NCBI RefSeq assembly: GCF_000004195.4
Contig: NC_030681.2
Span: 91,023,681 to 91,087,680, forward strand
From: Xenopus tropicalis
Taxonomy: Eukaryota > Chordata > Amphibia > Anura > Pipidae
Direction of reading: 5' to 3'
Length of the DNA: 64,000 bases
Below are positions 56,108 through 64,000 of the stretch, in pieces. The translations under genes were made by a program, and so were the position numbers. The notes below the pieces were generated by a model. That model was given only the letters and a program-made list of their open reading frames with translations, was not told where the DNA came from and ran no database searches. Each line of letters begins with the position of its first letter. Position 1 is the first letter of the stretch.

Positions 56108-58436
56108 AAATATCTATGAACCAGCTGTTGTTTCAATGTCTGTGCCTCTTAAACACTACCTCTGTTTTTGGATACTGGATCTGGTGCCAAAATACACCGG
56201 TGTTTACTGATAATGTATTTTATTTACCAAACTCCAGGTGTGAATGTTGTTACAAAGGTACTGTACATTTATTTTCCCTTAGTTTTGGTTCCTCCACTTT
56301 TTCTCTCTGCACCGTCTTTGTATTAAACCTCCTGAGAACTTGCATAACCTATGGCATTTGACTATATCGTGGAGTAATGAAATTTACAAATATTAGTGGG
56401 CATTACAGGTTCCACTCTCATTTCTATTTCAGCTGACATTAGAAAAGACTTTGGAAGGAAAAGATGCTAACATGCTTCTTTCCATGATGTCTTTCTTATG
56501 GAATTTTAATGAATATTTCTGATTTGGATCTGTACGTCTGTTTTATTTTCATTAGCAAGTTTCCCTGTAATGAGAAATTGCAGTATATTGCTATAGTTAA
56601 TCTAACTGGTGAATATTTTGAGAAGTAAGTTACTTGAATAAAAGTATGACTGGGATAAATTAAGCAGCAAGTGGTTTTTATCACTGCAGGAAGTTGCTAT
56701 ACTGCTGCAGTCATACATCATACATACAAGTGGTAATTTGCAAAGACTCAGAACAAGAGCACAAAGGGGTAATAGTGCTCATGCATAGAAGACTTATGCC
56801 CAGGGCTTGGCTGGGCTCTGCACCTTTTATCAAATAAAGTATCCGGCACAAGGTGCAGAGCATAGCACTGGCATGTGTAGCCCAATCCTGCCTATACCCC
56901 CCCACCCCATAAATATAGTGCTGTGAATGCAGGCAATGCCATATTACTTTGGTCTCTGTGCTCACGAGTGTAATACAGTTTTCCCCCCATAATCCATTGT
57001 TATCACCGGGGTGAGTTTTACCTGATACAAATGTGGCTGGTGCATCATAATTGATGCAGTTGTGCTTGCACTTTGTCTTGAATCAGATGCAATAATGCAG
57101 AAAATTTTCCATCACTTCTGGTGTTTATGTTAAAATAATGTGTACAGCCAATTCTTTAGGTGTTGTCTGCACTGGGAACCCTAGAACTACCGCCACCTTC
57201 AGAGGTAACAGGAGCTCTAGGGCTCCCATGCATTAGTAGTTTGGAACAAGAAGCAGGAGGACAGCAGTAGTGTTGGGCACAACTATATGGGAGCGCAAGT
57301 GCCTTTTGGGCAGCCAATTTAGAGGACATATGATGCTTTATTGGGAACACATGCAGAACAGTTGTGCTAGCTATTATATATCAAATCTGGGTTCGCCATG
57401 GGTGTTAATAAGAACTTTTACCCGTGTTTACGATTCCTACATGGGATTTTAAATAGATCACAAGCAATGTACCTGTATCTGTTGGATACATCTTATCACA
57501 TCTGTATGCCCTAGACATAGTTACAGTATTTGTGATCTATGTATCCATCTCTGCTTCTTATTTAGTCCATATTTAATGTGTGTGGTATCCATACTGGGTG
57601 TGTACATGATCTTTATGCGCCATTTACCTGGTACCTTTGTGTATGTTGGACTAAAATGCCCCATAGCTACATTTTCTTAGGATCACTAAGACCTAAGGGG
57701 TTATATACTTTTAGGAAGTTTGGAAAGGCTTCCTGTGGTCATATGGGTGCTCATTCCTTAAAACAGACAGGACCGGCCTGCAGCCCCTGACAATGACTGG
57801 TCTGTGCCTCACTCTTTTATCCAGCTCCCAGGACCTGTTGCATCTGCACAAAACAGATGATTGTCCCCTTTTCAAGTAAAAAAAATTGACTTAGCAACAA
57901 CAACAAAAAAAATTACGGAAATGTTCTTATGAATTGTGAAAAAAATTTGACTTGCAGGAAAAACAATTCAACCTTTGATAAATCTGTCCTCAGTGTTCAT
58001 CTTTCTCAATTAAAGGATTCCTTTAGCGTAAACATTCTGCCTGCTCACGTACATAGTTCTTATACTGTACATCTGGCAATTCATTGTGAACAGCATTGAG
58101 CTGTTGTTGACGGTTTCCATGAAAGTATTCTCAAGGAATCCATGCTAGTGAATATGAAATATTGCACTTTTACATTTTTTAACCCAATCATTTAACTGCC
58201 ATAACAATAATATGACAGCAGTGATGCATTTTGAATGCTCAGTCATTGCCCTCATACTATTTTACACATATATGAACATTGCCCAAACCAAACCCACAAT
58301 AATATCATTCGATATGGGGAGGTTAAATGCAGGAACAAAATTAAGAAACTGAAAAACAAAAGAAGTGGCCTAAGCTATATGATACTGTACAGACAAGGAC
58401 AAATTACTAGACAAATGTATGTTACTAAATGTGCTC
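56108..58436. other. Intergenic, nothing recognised
   Basis: No gene supported; scattered ORFs under 85 codons. Confidence 0.4.
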
Positions 58437-58832
58437 AAGGCAAGTCATGGGCGAAATGTGCGCCAGGCATGGATTCGTGGCGAATTTCCGCGTTTCGCCA
58501 TTGGAAGATTGTTTTGCGAAACGGATGAAAAAATTTGTCATGGAAAACAAATGCCGCCGGCATCAAAAAATAATAGTCGCGGGCGTCAAAAGAATGGCCG
58601 CGCGACAAAATAATAGCTGCGGGCGACGAAAGAATAGCTGCGGGCGACAAAATAATAGTCGCGGGCGACAAAAGAATAGCCGTGCGACAAAATAATAGCT
58701 GCGGGCGACAAAAGAATAGCCACGGGCAACAATTTTTTTTTCCGCACAACATTTTTGCCGTTTCGCGGATCTTTTGAAAGATTCACAAATTTTTCGGCGA
58801 AGCGAAACGGAACAGATTCGCTCATCACTATT
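58437..58832 (-). repeat. CpG-rich dispersed repeat (GATGAGCGAATCTGTTCCG end)
   Basis: On the minus strand it starts AGTGATGAGCGAATCTGTTC and CGTTTCGCTTCGCC, a familiar frog repeat, and encloses the 21-bp tandem array at 58563-58729. A second fragment adjoins CR1 copy 1 at 47260. Confidence 0.55.
58563..58729 (+). repeat. 21-bp tandem repeat, about 8 copies
   Basis: The unit is near GCGGGCGACAAAAGAATAGC, alternating between AAAGAATAG and AAATAATAG versions. It keeps all three frames open on the minus strand. Confidence 0.88.
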
Positions 58833-59000
58833 CAAGGTTAGTGACTGGTGAATCTGTAATGTTTTGCTTTTCGAAAAAATTCACAAATCAGCAGAAATTT
58901 GTGACTTTTTCCAAATCGCAGTGACTATTTTTTTAAGAGCACAATACTTTGGGGTCTATGGAATATAGCTAGAAATGTTAAATTGTATTTACTAAACTTA
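58833..59000. other. Spacer, nothing recognised
   Basis: A short AT-rich gap between two repeats; ends with the TTA target copy at 58998-59000. Confidence 0.4.
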
Positions 59001-59459
59001 GGGGCTGATTTACTTACCCACGAACGGGTCGAATGGAGTCCGATTGCGTTTTTTTCGTAATGATCGGTACTTTGCGATTTTTTCGTATGTTTTGCGATTT
59101 TTTCGGATTCTTTACGAATTTTTCGTTACCAATACGATTTTTGCGTAAAAACGCGAGTTTTCCTATCCATTACGAAAGTTGCGTAAAAAGTTGCGCATTT
59201 TGCGTAGCGTTAAAACTTACGCGAAAAATGCGCAACTTTTCGCGTAAGTTTTAACGCTACGCAAAATGCGCAACTTTTTACGCAACTTTCGTAATGGATA
59301 CGAAAAACTCGCGTTTTTACGCAAAAATCGTATTGGTAACGAAAAATTCGTACAGAATCCGAAAAAATCGCAAAACATACGAAAAAGTCGCAAAATGTTC
59401 GTTTTCAAGTCGGAACTTTTCCAATTCGGGTCGGATTCGTGGGTTAGTAAATCAGCCCC
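59001..59459. mobile_element. CpG-rich foldback MITE, TTA duplication
   Basis: GGGGCTGATTTACTTACCCA and TGGGTTAGTAAATCAGCCCC ends; TTA at 58998-59000 and 59460-59462. The arms (59001-59229, 59233-59459) are near-perfect reverse complements meeting at CGCGAAAAATGCGC, close to a full hairpin of about 225 bp per arm. Confidence 0.82.
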
Positions 59460-59865
59460 TTAGTGTAGCAGCAGAGAGGTTTAGCAACCCTGTAACAGTA
59501 ATGATACAGGCCTTCAAGATGTCCACTGGTACAGGTGATTGTGGGTATTGTTATCAGAAAATTGGGGGTATTTGTCATATAAACAGATGCTACAGGGCCA
59601 ATTATTACATTCTAATGCAGAATGTGGCGCATTCTGAGCTGCCATGTAGAGTCGCCGCCTTTCTCTTAAAAAAAATCCAGATGGGGCCAGGTTGTGATAT
59701 CGGGGTGTGCTAATGACATTTTCACACCAATCAGGGGACAATGCAGATATGTAATGTGAATCTGGATTAATTACTGATCAGCTGTATGTAGAATAAACGT
59801 GATGTATGCAGCATTTACCGCATGCACGCTAATTAACGCCTATTATTATGTGCGCTAATAGTCAC
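59460..59865. other. Intergenic, nothing recognised
   Basis: No gene. 59500-59700 is somewhat GC-richer but shows no recognisable feature. Confidence 0.4.
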
Positions 59866-60317
59866 CGCGTATAAATAGTAGCATATAAATAGTAGCCACA
59901 TATAAATAGTAGCATATAAATAGTAGCCGCATATAAATATTTATATGCTACTTTTTATATGCGGCTACTATTTATATGCACTATTTATATGAGGCTACTA
60001 TTTATATGCTACTATTTATATGCGGTTACTATTTATATGCGGCTACTATTTATATGCGGCTACTATTTATATGCACTATTTATATGCGGCTACTATTTAT
60101 ATGCAACTATTTATATGCACTATTTATATGCTACTATTTATATGCACTATTTATATGTGGCTACTATTTATATGCTACTATTTATATTCAGCTACTATTT
60201 ATATGCGGCTACTATTTATATGTGGCTACTATTTATATGCTACTATTTATATGCTACTATTTATATGCGACTACTATTTATATGCTACTATTTATATGCA
60301 CTATTTATATGTGGCTA
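59866..60317. repeat. Minisatellite with internal inversion (CTATTTATATGCGGCTA)
   Basis: 59866-59938 holds four to five units as CATATAAATAGTAGC; from 59941 to 60317 about 24 units run in the opposite orientation as GCNACTATTTATATGC, mixing 13-bp and 17-bp spacings. The switch lies at ATATAAATATTTATAT. All three plus-strand frames are open (Leu/Tyr/Ile/Cys-rich) purely because of the repeat. Confidence 0.93.
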
Positions 60318-60690
60318 CAGAAAAAAATTAAGACCAACTGAAAATGGTCCCAGAATATCAATGGCTACGTAATACTAAATGTTAATTTAAAGGTGAATCA
60401 CCCCTGCTGTGCTGCACTGGTTGTGTTTAAATTAAATGCAATCTCAGCCCTAGGAGTGTTACAATTGTCTAAGTGATTTGGTAACTAAACCTTTAATTCT
60501 ATACACTGTAAAAGGGAATCTTATGCTGGCATATTCACCCTATATGCCTCTTTTTTATACTTTAACCTTTAGGTCAATATCATGAAATCCTGTTTACCCA
60601 CTTGCTAAAATTCAGTACAGTGCCAGCAGTGCTATAAACCCAAGAAGAGATATAGTTCAAGGACCCATGGAGCGGTTTAGTTGCCCATGA
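60318..60690. other. Intergenic, nothing recognised
   Basis: No supported feature. Confidence 0.4.
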
Positions 60691-60925
60691 TTGATCTCTG
60701 CTATCACAGGTGACTAACTACTCTGGTTAGCCAGTGCCCTTTGTATCGCTTCTGTATTCCGAAGTCACGCAAAGTTTCCTCCTGTGGGCAACTTTGCGCA
60801 ATTTTGTAAAATGAAGTAATGCAAAGGGCTTTCCAGTAGAAAGCCATTTTGGAGCGGTTAGTCGGCCTCAATAGCAGAGATCTATCAGGGGTGAGTTGCC
60901 CAGGAGCTGTTATCTTGTTCTGCTG
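60691..60925. repeat. Old GC-type MITE remnant (possible)
   Basis: GATCTCTGCTATCACAGGTG near 60694 and CAATAGCAGAGATC near 60869 are inverted, and 'gcaactttgcgcaa' recalls the family at 19838. The copy is heavily decayed, so the link is weak. Confidence 0.3.
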
Positions 60926-62235
60926 ATTGGCTTATAGGGGGGAAGTGGGTGATATTAATCCCCACCTTGCAGTGTAGCAGTAAAGAGTGACTGAAGTTTA
61001 CTAGAGCACAAGTCAAATGGATAGGGGCACCTGGGAAAGTCAAATTTCAAAATCATGTAACCCTTTCTTGGCACACTCACTTAATTTGGCTGTTTTACTT
61101 GCTTAGTACAGGAGATTTTGCCCTCTTAGAATTGAAAGATACTGGGAACTGGGATGTAGCGCAGTGCCTCCACATAGTGGACACTGAGGAACACACCTCA
61201 AGGGACTTTCCACTAGGAATAATCACACACAGTTTTGCAGCAATATCATACTTTATATAACTGTTGAAAATGTAAAACAACTTTATGGATAACTGATTAT
61301 CCTGCTCTGAGGAACCTGTGCAGTCTATCCACTGCTGGCACAGTCAGTCTCTGTAGGTGGCCAGTCCCAACTTGGATCCGGATAGACCACAACCCTTTTT
61401 GTCAGTTCAGTCCCCTTCCCCCCATTACCCTTAAGTCCCCCCAGGTACCGCTACCTGCCCCAGAGTACCTTCCCCTTTGAAAAGGTGGCTGCTCCCACAT
61501 AGCAGGCAAACGAACAATACCTGTTCACACCAAGGGACACACACAGAGATTCCACAGAGGTCTTTGTACTCCCTGGCAGCCCAGCAGACTTCAATCTGAA
61601 CGCACAACACTTTGTACTGTCTGCTCACTCTGGATCCTTTTTTCCACACTGGCAAACAACAGCAGGGGCTCCCTTTATCTACTGCTGGGCCCGCCCCTAG
61701 ACTTTTGGCTCCAAACCTTGAGCACGCTTCCTCCCAGAGGTGCACTGCTGCATCCAGCCAATCGGGTCCCTCCCCAGTCTGTAGCTAGTCTGGATGATGT
61801 CACAGACTGAGAAACAAGGGACATGGTTCTCTGGTCCCCTACAATTATAAAAAAAAAACTGTTTGCTCTTTTAAAAATGGATTTCGGTGCAGAATTTTGC
61901 TGAACGCATTTTGAAAAAACATGTTTCCCTATGGCAGTATATCTTTGAACACTGTAAAGAATTTCTCTATGAGAGTTTGTCATTGGAATACTTGGCTGCT
62001 AACTCAATGGATCTGGTTCTTCAGAAACTTGACAGGTTTTCTAAACAGGAAATAAACTTAGACAAACAGAACTAATCACACAAATTGAAATACTGTGAAT
62101 GTGTGAATACAGCTTAATCCTTTTAATAATGGAAACTGTGATAAAACAGAAGCCACATTACATAAGATAGCATGTAACTAAATAATGTTAGTAGTCAGCT
62201 AATGTTGGTAGTCAGCCCTTTCTTAAAATTATATA
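60926..62235. other. Intergenic stretch with one odd ORF
   Basis: No confirmed gene. 61887-62075 has a 62-codon ORF with protein-like composition (SLWQYIFEHCKEFLYESLSL); see findings. 61380-61750 is GC-rich but shows no known feature. Confidence 0.35.
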
Positions 62236-62790
62236 CTGGCTCAGTGGTTAGCACTTCTGCTTTGCAGCGTCAAGGTCCTGAGTACATTTCTAGCCAAGGA
62301 CCTATCTGCAATCAGTTTGCAGGGGCGGGCCGAGCCGACCGGGTGCCCTAGGCAAACCCCGCCCCCCCCCGGTTTTGGGCCCGCATGCGCAGTTCACGCT
62401 GGTTTTTTTTTTTTGCGAAGCAATAGTTCGTTGCCCCTGGCGAGTAATCAGAAGCGGCGGGGGCAATAAAAAAGGAGCGCACAGACTAGGGGTAGGCAAG
62501 AGAGGCTTCTGCCTGGCGCCCCCTAATCGTTGAGCTCTAGGCAGCTGCCTCTTCTGCCTACCCCTAGTTCCGGCCCTGTCAGTTTGTATGTTATTTCCAT
62601 ATTTGTGTGGGTTTCTTCTGGGTACTCTGGTTGCCTCCCACACAAAAACATACAGGCAGGTAAAAAAGATGCTGCTTAAACTAACCCAAATGTATTTGTT
62701 AAAGGAACCATAGTTTTTAAGCCCCATTGGGGCAGGGTGTGATGTGAATGACAACCAATTTTTGTAAAATATAGGCACTATATAAAAAAT
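62236..62790 (+). repeat. SINE-like dispersed repeat, split by a hAT MITE
   Basis: 62236-62319 (CTGGCTCAGTGGTTAGCACT, TTTGCAGCGTCAAGGTCCTG) continues at 62587 (TATGTT...GTGGGTTTCTTCTGGGTACT, CCTCCCACACAAAAACATAC) and ends with GGCACTATATAAAAAATAAA. The wording is that of an abundant tRNA-derived or tRNA-like repeat in fish and frogs. The insert at 62320-62578 breaks it exactly. Confidence 0.6.
62320..62578 (-). mobile_element. hAT-type MITE with 8-bp target duplication
   Basis: Flanked by TCAGTTTG at 62312-62319 and 62579-62586. Ends CAGGGGCGGGCC and GTTCCGGCCCTG are imperfect inverted repeats. The right part (GGCAGCTGCCTCTTCTGCCT, ACCCCTAGTTCCGG) is a common frog hAT repeat wording. The minus-strand ORF here is not real. 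Confidence 0.75.
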
Positions 62791-63320
62791 AAATAAATAC
62801 TGTAATCTGCCACAATTTCCTTTGTATTGGGATAATTCCACAACTTTACTGTTCTCATTGTAAACAAGGTTCTGAATGCAAAATACGTGATTTAATTATT
62901 TCCTGTGTTAAAACCTTTTTATACCTAAGTGCTAAGAAATATTTTTTACCTAGTTTTTATGGATGTGTTATTGACATTTAATGGTAGGCAATTTTGGCAC
63001 AATTGTCCTTTGAATTTCAACAATTTACAAAACCATGTACTATCAGTACATAGGCGGAGGGTGACTTTTTTGTTTGGGGAGGCTAAAGATGGGCCATACA
63101 GAGTCTGACCTATAGCTAATGTGAGACTTAGTGGATTTGCTACTGGTATAAAAAATGATCCTCCCAACTATCTCTTGTGGTTCCCACTGACTCCCAGGGA
63201 TTGTGTGCAAAATTGTGGATGGGAGTGCTTTTTTACCCTAAAATGCTTAGGATGTAAATGTATTCATACGTGCACTTCTTTTAGGGGTTCTCCATCCATT
63301 TGTGTTTAGGATGAGTTAGC
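62791..63320. other. Intergenic, nothing recognised
   Basis: No supported feature. Confidence 0.4.
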
Positions 63321-63590
63321 TTAAAGGGGTAGGTCACCTTTAAATTAACTTTTAATATAATGTAGACATTGATATTATGAGACAATTTGCAATTGACCCT
63401 CTTTTATTTTTAATGGTTTTTCAGTTATTTAGCTTTTTGTTCAGCAGCTCTCCATTTGGTATTTCAGCAGCTAACTGGTTGCTAGGGTCTTATTTATACT
63501 AGCAACCAGGTAGTGGTTTAAACAAGAGCTAGGAATAGGCCATTCTATAACATACTAAATAATTAACCTAAAAATGAACCTCCCCTTTAT
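63321..63590. mobile_element. T2/Kolobok-type MITE
   Basis: Starts TTAAAGGGGTAGGTCACCTT and ends AAAATGAACCTCCCCTTTAT, imperfect inverted repeats. Contains CTAACTGGTTGCTAGGGTCT and ACTAGCAACCAGGTAG, an internal hairpin shared with 14569 and 31221. Confidence 0.7.
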
Positions 63591-64000
63591 ATGTGTTTAA
63601 GTTAGTTTTCTAGATAGAGAGGAAGTGGGTACTGACATCCCAGGCACATTATATACAGTGAAACACAGTCTGTATTTACAAAACCAGCATATTACATGCC
63701 ATGAGAAGCAGTGGGTACTGATGGCAGATATTCTGGCCCTGGCACTATAACACTGGCACCAATACACAACATTGGCCCCACTGTAACTAGAAATGAACAA
63801 AACAATGACAAAAGTAAAAAAAACAAAATAGTTAGTGCAAAAACAACAAATATATAAAAGCACAATGAGCTTTTTCAGGGGGAAATGTTAGATCAGGCAA
63901 AAAAAACTATTTAATTCCAACTAGTGATTTAGCCTTTAGAACTGTATAGTACTTGTGCATAGTACCTGTGTATAGCACCCTTGTATAGCACCTGTGTATA
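63591..64000. other. Intergenic, short tandem repeat at the end
   Basis: 63940-64000 shows a GTATAGCACCTGTGTATAG... unit of about 16-18 bp in tandem, cut by the window edge. No gene. Confidence 0.5.

Noticed and set aside
59959..60372. Three overlapping 100-137-codon ORFs rich in Leu, Tyr, Ile and Cys
   Set aside because: They are the three frames of one minisatellite, open because the unit contains no stop.
62302..62841. 179-codon minus-strand ORF
   Set aside because: It reads across a hAT MITE and the SINE-like host repeat with no family similarity.

Overview
The window looks like genomic DNA of a pipid frog (Xenopus type). No tool was run; the call rests on exon structure and on repeat families that I associate with Xenopus: T2/Kolobok MITEs beginning TTAAAGG, CR1-like LINEs whose 3' end is a hairpin plus ATGTAACT units, CpG-rich foldback MITEs and a SPIN-type hAT MITE. 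All genes I can support lie on the + strand in the first 24 kb. The remaining ~40 kb is intergenic and repeat-rich.

Region 1 (1-9240) is the 3' end of the collagen XII gene (col12a1). It holds three collagen-helix exons and two alternative terminal exons. One gives the short ...YPGSG end; the other gives a longer acidic-then-basic tail. The exons are joined in phase 1 at split glycine codons. The upstream intron carries a large foldback repeat.

Region 2 (9240-16540) is intergenic, with MITEs, a SPIN-like element bearing a perfect 8-bp target duplication, and a CpG-rich foldback MITE.

Region 3 (16540-23590) is the most interesting part. It is an unrecognised gene that can be read as 12 coding exons (520 codons plus stop) encoding a signal peptide, a short extracellular stub, one transmembrane helix and a long charged cytoplasmic tail. 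The tail is built from symmetric phase-2 exon modules. Exons 3-5 are related to each other. Exons 6-7-8 are duplicated as 9-10-11, with further diverged copies in exon 12 and in a decayed exon near 23019. Exon 5 carries a 7-Lys tract and a 26-Ala tract coded by a nearly pure GCA repeat. I cannot assign a family or a function.

Region 4 (23590-64000) has no convincing cellular gene. It contains three CR1-type LINE copies with broken reverse transcriptase ORFs (44.8-47.3, 49.9-52.0 and 53.0-54.0 kb), several nested insertions, Penelope-like fragments with hammerhead-ribozyme-like cores, an 838-bp GC-rich insertion with a 14-bp target duplication, minisatellites (44.3, 58.6 and 59.9-60.3 kb) and many MITEs. 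The target duplications allow an order of insertion to be read in several places.
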